A DNA stretch of 63,484 nucleotides from Anaerolineae bacterium (GCA_019637635.1 JAHBVI010000026.1:1-63484); one strand, 5' to 3'. Positions 28,211 to 38,487 are shown, numbered from the stretch's first letter. The notes: generated by a model not told the origin, from the sequence alone. A program made the numbers and translations.

Positions 28211-28235
28211 AGCCTGCGCAACCGCAGGCTTTTTT
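28211..28235. terminator. intrinsic terminator between rsfS and ndk
   Basis: AGCCTGCG-CAAC-CGCAGGCT followed by TTTTT, with an A-run on the other side, so it serves both convergent genes. Confidence 0.9.
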
Positions 28236-28236
28236 G

Positions 28237-28686
28237 TTACTCGATAATCCAGCTATCGGTGGCCCGGCTCCAGGCGACGAGTTCTTCCGGGCGGAAGAAG
28301 AGGTTGACTTCATTGACGCCGTTTTCGGGGCTGTCGGAGCCGTGTACCAGGTTACGGCCGATCTCCATGCCCAGGTCGCCGCGAATGGTGCCGGGGGCGG
28401 CTTCCACCGGTTTGGTGGCGCCCATGGTGGCGCGGGCCGCAGCCACAGCATTGTTGCCTTCCCAAACCATGGCCACCACCGGGCCGGAGGTGATGTACTC
28501 CACCAGGCTCTTGTAAAACGGCCGTTCCCGATGTACCCCATAATGTTCCCCTGCCAGTTCCGGGGTCATCTGGATGAACTTCATGCCCACCAGTTTCAGG
28601 CCACGCCGCTCAAAACGGCCGATAATTTCGCCAATCAACCCGCGCTGCACGCCATCGGGTTTTACCAGAATCAATGTTTTTTCCAT
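28237..28686 (-). CDS. ndk: nucleoside diphosphate kinase
   Basis: Ndk transfers the gamma-phosphate of ATP to nucleoside diphosphates. At 149 residues it has the family length, starting [20 protein letters not shown] and carrying the catalytic His in [12 protein letters not shown], plus [10 protein letters not shown] and [15 protein letters not shown]. It is flanked by terminators on both sides, so it is a single-gene unit. Confidence 0.98.
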   Translation of the reverse strand: MEKTLILVKPDGVQRGLIGEIIGRFERRGLKLVGMKFIQMTPELAGEHYGVHRERPFYKSLVEYITSGPVVAMVWEGNNAVAAARATMGATKPVEAAPGTIRGDLGMEIGRNLVHGSDSPENGVNEVNLFFRPEELVAWSRATDSWIIE

Positions 28687-28716
28687 GATTTACACTCCAC
28701 AAAGTTAATTTTCAGC

Positions 28717-28750
28717 AAGAAGCCGGGTTTTTGGAAAAACCCGGCTTCTT
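28717..28750 (-). terminator. hairpin terminator of the giant TPR gene
   Basis: AAGAAGCCGGGTTTTT and its complement form a 16-base-pair stem with a two-base loop between the giant gene and ndk. On the minus strand the stem itself carries a T-run. Confidence 0.6.
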
Positions 28751-28776
28751 CTGCCACAGGAAATTGTGCCTGTTTT

Positions 28777-31700
28777 TTACAATTGGTCAAGAGCGGCGCG
28801 GTAGGTATTCAGCGCCTTTTGTAGTTGACCGTTGCGCATGTAGGCGTCACCCAGCAAACGACGGAAAGCGGGTTGGGCGGGATATTCATCCGCCAGCGAT
28901 TCCAATTCGGCAATCAAACCTAAGGTAGCCGTGCCGGAGGTGATCATCTGGTGGTAATGGGCGGCGGCTTCCTCATATCTCTTTTCGGCCAACACCACCC
29001 GCACATCAGAAAGCTGGCTCAAACTGAGTTCGTCGGTGGTCAACCGTTGGACTTCAAACGATTCGGCCGGCATTTCCGGTTCGGCCGGCGTGAGTGAGGG
29101 CAAACGGCCGGTGGTGGGTTTGGTAGACGGCCGTACCTCCACCACCTCAGAAAGAATCACCTCATCAAAATCTACCGTGGTCGCTTCTTCTTCGGCCGCC
29201 AGCCAGCTAATAACATCCAGCTCTTCTACGGCCGTCAGCCAACCCGTTTGCCCGGTGCCGGATGAGCGTTCACCGTCCGCCGCCAGCCAATCTGGCAGCG
29301 AGTCAGACAAATCATCCTCAATATCTACACCCAGGTCATCCATGAGGGTTAACTCCGCCTCGTCTGCGGATAAAGAACCAAACGTTTCCTTAACTGTCTC
29401 TTCGCCGGTGAGCCAGGCAGGCAGCAGCGCATCATCCGGGGCGATGGCCGGTTCCAGGGAGCCGGTTTGTTCATCGGCAATTTTTTGCAGCCAGGCCATA
29501 GCCTCATCCGGGTCTTCCGGTACGGCCGCGATGATGTCCTCTTCTGCCAGCCCGACCAGCGGTGAAACTCCCGCCACCGGCTCCATAACAGCGGTGGCGG
29601 GTTCACCATAATCAATGGCAAATTTGGCGTCTTCGCTGGGGCTGATCGGCGGCGGCTCCATGTCAAAATCAATAGATGCATCCCCCTGGGCCATGCCTAA
29701 CAGCCAGTTCATGGCCGCATCGGGATCATCGGGCATGTCATCTATGTCCAGATCATCAGCCAACAGCCCCATTTCATCTGGGGTAATGGCGTCGGCAACG
29801 GCCGTAGGCAATACAGCGCCGGTCAGCTCAATCCACGTCTCGTCCATCGCCATCTCTTCATCTTCAGCCGGTTCTTCCCAGGTGGGCATAGACAAATTTG
29901 GCGACGGGACGGCCGTTTCATCAACCTCATCGGCGCCAAAACGCGCCAACCATTCCATGGCCGCGTCGGGATCATCGGGCATGTCTAGCAAAGCCAGGTC
30001 TTCTGCGGCGGCATCGGTGGGCAGGGCGGTTGGGGGCATGGCAACGACGGTCAGCAAGTCCGTAATAGATTCCGGCTGCTCCCAATCCCAGGATTCATCA
30101 TCCCACAACTCGGCATCGGTCAACTCGGCTTCGGCCAATTCATCCCCGACCGCCATCTCCACAGCCAGCGCATCCATCCGGTCAATCTCCGCTTCGTCGG
30201 CAAGGGCCAGGACATCGGCTAACTCCCAATCACCGGCCGTTTCCAATGCCTCGGCGGGTTCCTCTATCGCCGCCGTCTGATCGGCCTCCGATGATTCTTC
30301 CAACCAATCGAGTGCGGCCATCAACTCGGCATCCGGCACAACGGCCGTGCCGCCAGAAACCACCGCGGCAATCCCTTCGGCCTTTACCTGTTCGTCCAGG
30401 AAATCAAGCGCCTCGGCCAGTTCGTCATCCTGTTCAGGGGGCAAGGCAGCGGCTTTGGCGGGGGCGGCCACGGCCGTGCCCGCCATCATCGTCGCCAGCA
30501 AATCCTCATCCAATTCCGGCCACTCTTCCTTCGTTTCCGGCTCTTCGGCCAGATTATCCATCCAGGCCAGGGCATCTTCAAGATCGGCCTGGGCTTCGTC
30601 TACCAGACCATCCAGGTCACGCGAGCTGCGATCCTGCAAGGTGGGCAGTTCTTCCAGAGACGCGCCCTGCCTGGCGGCCAGTTCTTCCAGCCAGGCCATA
30701 GCCGCTTCGGTGTCATCTTCAGGGGGGGCGGCCATGGGAGCAGCCTGGGTTTCTTCGTCAGCCATCAACACATCCAGCCAACTTTCGCCCTCCTCTTCCA
30801 CCTCTTCAGCCAGCAAATCATCGGCGGCAGACACGGCCGTGAGATCTGCCGGAAATGCCTCTTGCCACGCCTCATCCAGGACATCATCAAATGCAGCGTC
30901 GAACATTTCTTCAGCGTCAAACGCTTCTTCCATGTCAAACACTTCTTCCATGTCAAACGGTTCTTCGGCGTCAAACGGTTCTTCGGCGTCAAACGCTTCA
31001 CCCATCATGTCCTGGCGCACCAGCGCGTCCATTTCGACGGCCGTTGATTCCTCGGCCAACAAGTTTTCGGCGACGGTAGGCAGTTCTTCTACCGGCGTTT
31101 CTTGTTGCGACGCCAGTTCTTCCAACCAGGAAATGGCATCATCCAGGCCGGCACCAGAAGCATCCAGGCCCACATCTTCCAGCCCCGGTTCAGGTGCGGC
31201 GGTAACGGCCGTTTCCATCTCCGCCATCACCGTTTCTTCGGCCAACCAATCCAGTTCCATCTCGTCGGCCACTTCTAAAGCGGAGGCGGGTTCTTCTTCA
31301 TCAATGCCCGCCAGCCAATCCATCTCCGTTTCCGCGCCCAGATCGGCCAGCGTGGCCGGTTCATCGTGAATGCTGGAAAACAGCGCGGTCAGGCCAACGG
31401 CCGTCAACCCTTTATCCACCGCCTCTTCCGGCGCTGCTTCCTCAAACCCAAACGACAGGTCCGCTTCCCACTCTTCCCGTTCAGCCGGTAGGCCAAAGGC
31501 GTCGGCCTCGTCGGTGGCAAACAAATCATCAGAATCTAACTGCGCCGGTACATCACTGTCACTCCCCAGCAGCCAATCCGGTAAATTGGACTCTTCTTCA
31601 GCCGTTACGATTAGATCGCCCGTGGCCGGAGATAACCAATCCGGCAAATTGCCTTGATCGGTGGCAAAGAGTTCTTCGGAGGGAATTTCGGGAATATCGG

Positions 31701-34700
31701 CAGCGGCAGCGTATTCCGGTTCACTGCTCTCGGCCGGTTCGTCCGCCGACAGTGAACTAAGCCAGGAGGTGAGACCCGCGCCAGGCACGGCCGTGTCAGC
31801 CGCCGCTTCTTCTGCAAAATCAGCCTCAAACGGGGCAAAATCGTCATCCGCCAACCAATCTGCCAGCGGTGAATCACCCGCTGACATATCGGCCAACACG
31901 TCGAACAGTTCGTCCACCTCTTCATCATCAGCCACAGCCGCACTGACCGGCACGGTGGGTGGTTCGTCGGTTACGGCCGTGCCTGCAAAGCCGGTTAACC
32001 AATCCGGCACTTCCTCATCCTCAAACGCATCTTCCGCAAATGGTTCTTCGTCCGGCACGGCCGCAGCCATCCACTGATCGGCTGCTTCATCAGCCCTGCC
32101 GGTTGTATCCATTTCAAACCCGGCTAACCAGTCAGGCACTTCCTCCATCCCTGGCGTCACATCCAACGTATCGCCATCGTCAAACGCTTCGGCCTCGTCA
32201 TCGCCGGCAAACTCTGAGAACCAATCACCCCTCAAACTGGCAAAATCATCCTCCGATTCTGTTGGTTCAGGTAAAGCTGCTTCTTCCTCATCTCCAATCA
32301 TACCCATTACCCTATCCTCCGCTTCACCCGCGCTGGCCTGTTCACTCCCTAACAGCCAGTCTGGGATTTCTTCTTCTGCTTCAGCCAGATCCTCATCCAG
32401 GTAAGCCTGTCCCCCAAAGGTTTGGGCAAACTCGGCGGCCACATCGGTGGTTTCCACTGCCAGATCAGACAGGTCGTCGGCCACCAGATCGTCAGCCCAA
32501 ATATCTTCTGCCTGGCCCAACCAATCGCTGTCCAGGCTAAATTCAGCAGCTTCAGCCTCATTAGCGGCTGGTTCGTCTGCAAATAATCCACGCAGATCAT
32601 CCAGCGAAACGGCCGTGTCCGCAGCCGGTTCCGCCACCGGTATTTCCTCCATCGCCTCGTCCAGGCCAGACAGCCAATCGTCTGCATCCAGGTCGGTCTG
32701 GGGCGGTGTGGGTGGCACGGCCGTGCCCGCCATCTCACTCACCTCGCCAAACAGGGCATCCCATTCATCCATCTCCGCAGCCGGCGTCTCCTCGGCGGCC
32801 TCGGGCACATCATCATCCAACGAAGCAAACACCGCCGTCAGCCCTAAGGCCGCCGCGCCTTTCACCGGCGCCGGCTCATCAGACAACCATCCGGCAAACA
32901 GAGAATCCTCCTCTTTCGTTTCCGGCGTTTCGGCGGCCATACCCGCATCCCCGCCCAGCCAATCATCGAACGCTTCATCCCTGGTGGCAGCCGCCATTTC
33001 AGAATCCAGTTCGCCTGTCTGTTTCAAGAGCCAATCGGGCATTCCTCCGGCTGCGGGCATCTGTACCCCACCGGCGGGTGTGGTAAACACATTGCCGGCT
33101 TCCGGTTCGGCCGCCGCACCCTCTGAAGCATCAAAAGAGGCCACATCTTGCAGCCAATCTGGCATTTCTTCGGCGGCATAACCCGGCTCATCCCAGTGAT
33201 CTTCGGCGCGTTCGTCAATCATCCAATCATCCTGACCGCCAGCCTGCGCCGGGGCTAATTCCACTTCGGGAAAGTCAGAAGCAGACGTAACAGACGCACC
33301 ATCATCCACCAGATTACTCAGCCAATCGGGCATATTGGTTTCGGCCGCAGACAGCGATTCATCACGCCCGCTCTCGGCAAACCAATCCGAACTGACGTCG
33401 GCGGCCTTTTCCTGGCCCAGATCAGAGATGTCCGGCTCATCCACCAGGGAAACCAGCCAGTCTGGGGCCAACTGTTCCGAAGCAAATGTTTCTTCCGGTT
33501 CAAGCTCAGATTCCGACCGGGCCAGGAACCAATCTTCAGGTTCCGGTCCGGCCACCACATCGGCATCTAACGGGGCGGAATCATCGTCGGGAAAGAGCAA
33601 ATCAAAATCATCATCGGCAACGGCCGTGTCCACCGCCGCCAATTCGATGCCAGACAACCAATCATCTTCCAGCGATGGTTCCGCTTGCATCGCCTCATCG
33701 GCAAACCATTCAGATTCTATCGGCAAGCTCTCGGCCGGTGTCAGATCATCGTTTACATCGGCCATCCAATCATAACTGTGCATCCCGCTGGGTGATTCGC
33801 CAACGACGTCCAACTGCTTGTAATCAAACTTTTCACCCATGTCGGAATCAAAGGTGACGTCGTTCATCCAATCGGCCGATGGCCCTTTACCGGCGGCGGT
33901 GGCCGCGGCCGGCGCCGCGGCCAGCCCATCACCCTTGAACTCAAGTTCCACCTTGTCCGGTAAAACCGGCGCCCCCTCCGCCCGGAAAGCCCGGCCAACG
34001 GCCGTGTCCAAATCCAGGCTTCCCTTATCCAGGCTGGTCAAGTTGACCAACCGCCGCAGATACTTTTGTGACTCTCCAATTCGCCCCGTTTGCAGCCAGA
34101 TTTCCGACAAAATGGCATTCACCGCAATGCAGTTTGGCAATTTTTGCAGCACATTCAAACATACTTCTTCCGCATCCACCCGCTGCTCATTGCGCCATAG
34201 CGCCTCTGCCAGCAGCACTTCCAGGTCTACCCGATCCCGGCTGTGCGGAATGGTCTGCCGCAATTCCTGCACCGCCTGCTGGTACAACTCCCCCTTGATA
34301 TACAGCCGGGCCAACGCACCCGAAGTCAGTGGAATCCGCCCCACCGCCATGTCGGAAAATTGGGCGTAGTGGCGGCGCAGTTCCTCTTGAATGGCCGCAT
34401 TGTACGGCTCAATCTCAAACGCCCGCTGTAAATGCCATAAGGCATCCTCCACCTGTGACTCTTCGGCGCGCACAATAGAGAGTCCCACGTGGGCCACAAA
34501 ATCATTGGGGTCGGCACTCAAAACGCGCTGAAACAGATCGGCAGCGCCATCATAATCGTGCTGCTCTAACAAGGCTTTCGCCAACAGTCGGTAGGTGTGG
34601 ATATGGCTGGGATGGGACTCTAAGATGTGCCGACAGTGGGTAACAGCCTCGGTCAGCATATTTTCATCAATCAGTTTTTCTATCCGCTCGTGATATTCCT

Positions 34701-34731
34701 GGAGGGTAATGGTAGTCATATGACTTGGCAT
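28777..34731 (-). CDS. giant acidic TPR protein with W-L repeat motifs
   Basis: A 1984-residue protein, the largest in the window. Residues about 10-265 are tetratricopeptide-like helices (YRLLAKALLEQHDYDGAADL, AVQELRQTIPHS). The last ~90 are TPR again (KALNTYRAALDQL). Between them lie about 1,600 acidic, low-complexity residues that contain more than thirty short motifs centred on Trp-Leu: PDWLSNLV, PDWLLGSE, MDWLAGID, later lengthened to DPDAAMEWLARFG or AISWLEELASQQ. There is no signal peptide. It is probably a cytoplasmic scaffold whose W-L motifs dock partners. ATGs at 34731 and 34719 are both possible; neither has a clear ribosome site. Many ACGGCCGT copies encode Thr-Ala-Val in it. Confidence 0.85.
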   Translation of the reverse strand: MPSHMTTITLQEYHERIEKLIDENMLTEAVTHCRHILESHPSHIHTYRLLAKALLEQHDYDGAADLFQRVLSADPNDFVAHVGLSIVRAEESQVEDALWHLQRAFEIEPYNAAIQEELRRHYAQFSDMAVGRIPLTSGALARLYIKGELYQQAVQELRQTIPHSRDRVDLEVLLAEALWRNEQRVDAEEVCLNVLQKLPNCIAVNAILSEIWLQTGRIGESQKYLRRLVNLTSLDKGSLDLDTAVGRAFRAEGAPVLPDKVELEFKGDGLAAAPAAATAAGKGPSADWMNDVTFDSDMGEKFDYKQLDVVGESPSGMHSYDWMADVNDDLTPAESLPIESEWFADEAMQAEPSLEDDWLSGIELAAVDTAVADDDFDLLFPDDDSAPLDADVVAGPEPEDWFLARSESELEPEETFASEQLAPDWLVSLVDEPDISDLGQEKAADVSSDWFAESGRDESLSAAETNMPDWLSNLVDDGASVTSASDFPEVELAPAQAGGQDDWMIDERAEDHWDEPGYAAEEMPDWLQDVASFDASEGAAAEPEAGNVFTTPAGGVQMPAAGGMPDWLLKQTGELDSEMAAATRDEAFDDWLGGDAGMAAETPETKEEDSLFAGWLSDEPAPVKGAAALGLTAVFASLDDDVPEAAEETPAAEMDEWDALFGEVSEMAGTAVPPTPPQTDLDADDWLSGLDEAMEEIPVAEPAADTAVSLDDLRGLFADEPAANEAEAAEFSLDSDWLGQAEDIWADDLVADDLSDLAVETTDVAAEFAQTFGGQAYLDEDLAEAEEEIPDWLLGSEQASAGEAEDRVMGMIGDEEEAALPEPTESEDDFASLRGDWFSEFAGDDEAEAFDDGDTLDVTPGMEEVPDWLAGFEMDTTGRADEAADQWMAAAVPDEEPFAEDAFEDEEVPDWLTGFAGTAVTDEPPTVPVSAAVADDEEVDELFDVLADMSAGDSPLADWLADDDFAPFEADFAEEAAADTAVPGAGLTSWLSSLSADEPAESSEPEYAAAADIPEIPSEELFATDQGNLPDWLSPATGDLIVTAEEESNLPDWLLGSDSDVPAQLDSDDLFATDEADAFGLPAEREEWEADLSFGFEEAAPEEAVDKGLTAVGLTALFSSIHDEPATLADLGAETEMDWLAGIDEEEPASALEVADEMELDWLAEETVMAEMETAVTAAPEPGLEDVGLDASGAGLDDAISWLEELASQQETPVEELPTVAENLLAEESTAVEMDALVRQDMMGEAFDAEEPFDAEEPFDMEEVFDMEEAFDAEEMFDAAFDDVLDEAWQEAFPADLTAVSAADDLLAEEVEEEGESWLDVLMADEETQAAPMAAPPEDDTEAAMAWLEELAARQGASLEELPTLQDRSSRDLDGLVDEAQADLEDALAWMDNLAEEPETKEEWPELDEDLLATMMAGTAVAAPAKAAALPPEQDDELAEALDFLDEQVKAEGIAAVVSGGTAVVPDAELMAALDWLEESSEADQTAAIEEPAEALETAGDWELADVLALADEAEIDRMDALAVEMAVGDELAEAELTDAELWDDESWDWEQPESITDLLTVVAMPPTALPTDAAAEDLALLDMPDDPDAAMEWLARFGADEVDETAVPSPNLSMPTWEEPAEDEEMAMDETWIELTGAVLPTAVADAITPDEMGLLADDLDIDDMPDDPDAAMNWLLGMAQGDASIDFDMEPPPISPSEDAKFAIDYGEPATAVMEPVAGVSPLVGLAEEDIIAAVPEDPDEAMAWLQKIADEQTGSLEPAIAPDDALLPAWLTGEETVKETFGSLSADEAELTLMDDLGVDIEDDLSDSLPDWLAADGERSSGTGQTGWLTAVEELDVISWLAAEEEATTVDFDEVILSEVVEVRPSTKPTTGRLPSLTPAEPEMPAESFEVQRLTTDELSLSQLSDVRVVLAEKRYEEAAAHYHQMITSGTATLGLIAELESLADEYPAQPAFRRLLGDAYMRNGQLQKALNTYRAALDQL

Positions 34732-34733
34732 CA

Positions 34734-34764
34734 GACCCTAAGGGTTTTAGAAACCCTTAGGGTC
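34734..34764. repeat. GACCCTAAGGGTTT hairpin abutting the giant gene start
   Basis: A perfect 14-base-pair stem (GACCCTAAGGGTTT-TAG-complement) ends two bases before the ATG at 34731. The same arm sequence is found in the leader of the LacI gene (51756-51812). Confidence 0.75.
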
Positions 34765-34836
34765 TCAATTATTTATTTCGTTATGGTAAAGTTGACAAAA
34801 TTATTATGCAAAGTTTCCGCTAATAAATCAAGTGAC

Positions 34837-34908
34837 CCTAAATGAAATGCCGCTCCTAAATGAAATGCCGCTCCTAAATGAAATGCCGCTCCTAAATGAA
34901 ATGCCGCT
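34837..34908. repeat. four tandem 18-base units that repeat a gene's last codons and stop
   Basis: Four copies of an 18-base unit (CCTAAATGAAATGCCGCT). On the minus strand each unit reads GAG CGG CAT TTC ATT TAG, which is the C-terminus ERHFI-stop of the deacetylase gene, repeated in frame after the true stop. The 72-base array is too short and spacer-free to be CRISPR. Confidence 0.85.
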
Positions 34909-35926
34909 CCCGGAGATTCACCAACAAATCAGTCACATCAGTTTCCGGTTGGGGCATGGGGCCGAGCGGGTCTTGCCACATATCCCGGCCTAACAAAGCA
35001 TAGAACGTGTTGAGGATGCCATAGGAGAGGGCATCAATCTGGTAGCCGCCTTCTAATACAAACAAGACACGGCCGTGACACAACCCATTGGCCATCTCCA
35101 CCAACGTCCGCACCAACTGAGCATAGCCGCGTAGACTTAAACCGGCCATAGCCAATGGGTCTTGCCAATGGGCATCAAAACCGGCCGAAACCAGAATCAG
35201 TTGAGGATCAAATGCTTTGGCTTTGGGCCAGACCACTTCCTGAAACAGACGGCCGTACCCCTCATCCCCCACATACGGCAACAGCGGCACATTGAGCGTA
35301 AAACCGCGCCCAGAGCCAACGCCAATTTCATTAACGCCGCCCGTACCAGGGTAAAACATTCGGGGCATAAAGAGGTGGGTAGAAACAAACAACACCGTAT
35401 CATCTTGAAAAAAAATATCCTGGGTACCATTACCATGATGCACGTCAAAATCCACAATCAGCACCCGCTCCACGCCATACGCCGCCTGCGCATACCGCGC
35501 CGCCGCGGCCACATTGTTAAACAGGCAAAAGCCGCTGATATTGCCGCCCTCGGCATGGTGCCCCGGCGGGCGCACCAACGCAAAACCATTGGTTGCCTGT
35601 CCACGCATAATGGCGTCAACGGCCGTCAGGCAGCCACCAACCGCCAACCGCGCCAGGTCATAAGAAGCTGCGGTGGCATAGGTATCACCATGATCCAGCA
35701 AGCCACCACCTCGCTCCGCCACCCGCCGTACATGCTCAATCAGGCCATCAGTATGCACCCGGCGCAAATCAGTCAGCGAGGTCAGGCGGGGTGGTAACGG
35801 CCGTAAGTCCGCCAAAACCTTCTGCGCATCCAAAAAAGGCAGCAAGCCTGCCAGCCGATGGCTGCCCTCAGGATGATCCCGCCTGGTATGCTCCGTTGCC
35901 GGCGCAAAAACAATAACCGTACTCAT
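34892..35926 (-). CDS. histone deacetylase-family hydrolase
   Basis: Zinc-dependent deacetylase-family (arginase-like fold) protein of 344 residues. It carries RPPGHHAEGG with the catalytic His pair, the metal ligands in FDVHHGNGTQD, SAGFDAHWQDPLA and the LEGGYQ loop. Bacterial relatives act on acetylpolyamines, acetoin-related substrates or protein lysines; the substrate here is not evident. The start at 35926 is favoured by homology. The 3' end lies in a tandem array of its own last six codons. Confidence 0.88.
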   Translation of the reverse strand: MSTVIVFAPATEHTRRDHPEGSHRLAGLLPFLDAQKVLADLRPLPPRLTSLTDLRRVHTDGLIEHVRRVAERGGGLLDHGDTYATAASYDLARLAVGGCLTAVDAIMRGQATNGFALVRPPGHHAEGGNISGFCLFNNVAAAARYAQAAYGVERVLIVDFDVHHGNGTQDIFFQDDTVLFVSTHLFMPRMFYPGTGGVNEIGVGSGRGFTLNVPLLPYVGDEGYGRLFQEVVWPKAKAFDPQLILVSAGFDAHWQDPLAMAGLSLRGYAQLVRTLVEMANGLCHGRVLFVLEGGYQIDALSYGILNTFYALLGRDMWQDPLGPMPQPETDVTDLLVNLRERHFI

Positions 35927-35952
35927 ACCCCTATTATACCCCTGAAACAACA

Positions 35953-35982
35953 CAGGGGTGTGGTTTTCTAACCACACCCCTG
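35953..35982. terminator. hairpin downstream of hppA
   Basis: CAGGGGTGTGGTT-TTCT-AACCACACCCCTG, a perfect 13-base-pair stem between the end of hppA and the start of the deacetylase gene, next to a short GATTACCAATTA repeat (35989-36019). No long T-run follows. Confidence 0.5.
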
Positions 35983-36018
35983 CCCAAGAATAACCGATTA
36001 CCAATTACTGATTACCAA

Positions 36019-38331
36019 TTAACCGCCAAACAAAGCCGCCAGCAACCCCTGTCCATCAGCCATATACGTCACCAGCCCGGCAAAAACCACCGAAGCCATA
36101 GCCATCAGCTTGATCAAAATGTTGAGCGACGGCCCAGAGGTATCTTTGAACGGATCACCAACGGTATCACCTACCACCGCCGCCTTATGCGCCGGGGAGC
36201 CTTTCCCACCATAATGCCCCTCTTCAATGTACTTCTTGGCATTATCCCAGGCGCCACCCGCGTTAGCCATCATCACCGCCAGCGAAAACCCGGCTGTCAA
36301 CGTACCCGCCAGCAGGCCCAACACACCAGCCACACCAAACAACACCCCTACCACTACCGGAATCACAATTGCCAACAGCGAAGGAGCAATCATCTCTTTT
36401 TGGGCCGAACGGGTGCTGATCTCCACACAGCGGGCATAATCAGGCCGCTCGGTACCTTCCAAAATGCCCGGCTTTTCCCGGAACTGGCGGCGCACCTCTT
36501 CCACCATACCCCCGGCTGCTCGGCCAACGGCGCGCATCGTCATCGAAGAAAAATAGAAGGCCGCCGCCGCCCCCGTCATCACCCCAATCAGCACCGCCGG
36601 GTTCAAAATGGTGACGTTGTAAAAGGTCATAAAATTCTGCATGTTCCAGTCGGTGATATTCACACCATCCACCGTCAAGGCAGCATCACCATGCAGCACC
36701 AATGCCAGACGCACCTCTTCCAGATAAGCAGATAACAGGGCCATGGCCGTCAGAGCGGCTGAACCAATGGCGAAGCCTTTACCAATAGCCGCCGTGGTGT
36801 TTCCCACCGCATCCAACTGATCCGTCCGATTGCGTACTGCCGGGCCTAAACCGGACATTTCCGCATTCCCACCGGCATTGTCTGCAATCGGGCCATATGC
36901 ATCTGTCGCCAGCGTAAAACCAAGCGTAGACAACATGGCCACGGCCGCAATACCCACACCATACAGCCCCATGGAAATGTTGGTCAGCCCACCCATCGTA
37001 TAGAAGCTGACCGCAATCCCGGCTATAATCGCAAACACCGGAATGCCGGTAGATTCCATACCGACTGCCAGACCTTCAATCATCAAAGTAGCCGTACTGG
37101 TGTTCGCCTGATCGGCCATCCCCTGGGTAGGTTTGTTCGCATGAGACGTGTAATACTCGGTAGATTTGCCGATGACCACGCCGACCACCAGACCCACAAT
37201 AATGGATACAAATACCGCCCACATGTTGGGGATGTCCAGAATATACAAGATGGGGATAGCCAGCACGGCAATGCCCACCGAACTTACGTACAACCCACGT
37301 GACAACGCGCCAATCAACTTACCCTGGTCTGCCCCTTCTTCGGTGCGCACCAGATAGATTGCCAGAATGGACAGAAAAACGCCGACCGCCGCCAACGCCA
37401 TCGGCGCGGTGATGTAACGCAGTTGCAACTGCATCACCGACATACCCGCATCTACCGCAAACGCAGCGCCGGCCGAAGTCACCGCCGCCACCCCCAACGC
37501 CGAAGTTGCCAGAATGGAACCGGCGTAGGACTCATACAGGTCTGCACCCATACCGGCCACATCCCCCACATTATCACCCACATTATCGGCAATGGTCGCC
37601 GGATTACGGGGATCATCTTCGGGAATGCCGGCTTCTACTTTACCCACCAGGTCAGCGCCCACATCGGCCGCCTTGGTGTAAATGCCACCACCCACACGAG
37701 CAAACAACGCATACGTGGAAGCACCCATACCAAAGCTCAACATCGTGGCCGTAATGATGGGCAGCGGATTGCCCGTAGCCATAATAAACCCGCCATTCGG
37801 CAGGATAGAGGGCAGCAAATAATACAAAATCAAAAACCAGAGCGAAATATCCAGCAGAGCAAAACCGACGACCACCAGCCCCATAACGGCCCCAGCCCGC
37901 AGGGCCACTTTCAAACCGGCGTCCAGGCTTTTACTGGCGGCATGAGCGGTACGCGCCGAAGCATTGGTGGCTGTTTTCATGCCAAAAAAGCCACACAAAG
38001 CCGAAAAGAACCCGCCGGTAATGAAGGCCACAGGTACAATGGGGTTCTGCAAATTCAAAAAGGCCATGATGCTGAAAATGACCAGCAGCGCCACAAAAAC
38101 CAGGGCTACAACCCGGTATTGGCTGGACAAATAGGCCATCGCACCCTCGCGTACGGCCTGTGCGATTTCCTTCATTTTGTCATTGCCTTCGCTTTCTTTC
38201 ATCACTTGCTGGTAGAAATACCAGGCAAAAAACAGGGCGACCACAGCGCCAACCAGACCCAGCCACCAGATTGCGGGCAATGGTTCCCGGACTGTGCTTT
38301 GGGCAGTCGTTGAATATAATGCATCCATCAT
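36019..38331 (-). CDS. hppA: membrane-bound proton/sodium-translocating pyrophosphatase
   Basis: Integral membrane pyrophosphatase, 770 residues and about 16 helices, using PPi hydrolysis to pump H+ or Na+. The substrate-site signatures are intact: DVGADLVGKVEAG, DDPRNPATIADNVGDNVGD and GDPFKDTSGPSLNIL. GNTTAAIGKGFAIGSA has Ala where K+-independent enzymes carry Lys, so by family knowledge it should be potassium-dependent. Start could be either of two adjacent Met codons. It has no ACGGCCGT copy in its coding sequence, unlike most neighbours. Confidence 0.97.
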   Translation of the reverse strand: MMDALYSTTAQSTVREPLPAIWWLGLVGAVVALFFAWYFYQQVMKESEGNDKMKEIAQAVREGAMAYLSSQYRVVALVFVALLVIFSIMAFLNLQNPIVPVAFITGGFFSALCGFFGMKTATNASARTAHAASKSLDAGLKVALRAGAVMGLVVVGFALLDISLWFLILYYLLPSILPNGGFIMATGNPLPIITATMLSFGMGASTYALFARVGGGIYTKAADVGADLVGKVEAGIPEDDPRNPATIADNVGDNVGDVAGMGADLYESYAGSILATSALGVAAVTSAGAAFAVDAGMSVMQLQLRYITAPMALAAVGVFLSILAIYLVRTEEGADQGKLIGALSRGLYVSSVGIAVLAIPILYILDIPNMWAVFVSIIVGLVVGVVIGKSTEYYTSHANKPTQGMADQANTSTATLMIEGLAVGMESTGIPVFAIIAGIAVSFYTMGGLTNISMGLYGVGIAAVAMLSTLGFTLATDAYGPIADNAGGNAEMSGLGPAVRNRTDQLDAVGNTTAAIGKGFAIGSAALTAMALLSAYLEEVRLALVLHGDAALTVDGVNITDWNMQNFMTFYNVTILNPAVLIGVMTGAAAAFYFSSMTMRAVGRAAGGMVEEVRRQFREKPGILEGTERPDYARCVEISTRSAQKEMIAPSLLAIVIPVVVGVLFGVAGVLGLLAGTLTAGFSLAVMMANAGGAWDNAKKYIEEGHYGGKGSPAHKAAVVGDTVGDPFKDTSGPSLNILIKLMAMASVVFAGLVTYMADGQGLLAALFGG

Positions 38332-38487
38332 GTATTAAGCCTCCAAAAAAGTTTCTTCTACCTCAGGGGTTTTGCCGGTAATGCAACCGGGCAATAGCTT
38401 GCAGTTTGCAGACTAATCCCGTTATCACCCACTTTCTTCAATTTTCAAGTCAGTGTGAATTGCATACCTGCATTTTTTGATGTGAAA

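Noticed and set aside
30347..31369. 340-residue Ser-rich frame opposite the giant TPR gene, with several similar ones along it
   Set aside because: They are the reverse reading of Asp/Glu/Ala codons and have no ribosome sites or family features.
34837..34908. 18-base tandem array considered as CRISPR or iteron origin
   Set aside because: Units are directly adjacent with no spacers and equal the end of the neighbouring gene; no replication gene is near.
37423..38313. 296-residue plus-strand frame opposite hppA
   Set aside because: Low-complexity shadow rich in His/Arg/Gln; hppA is unmistakable on the other strand.
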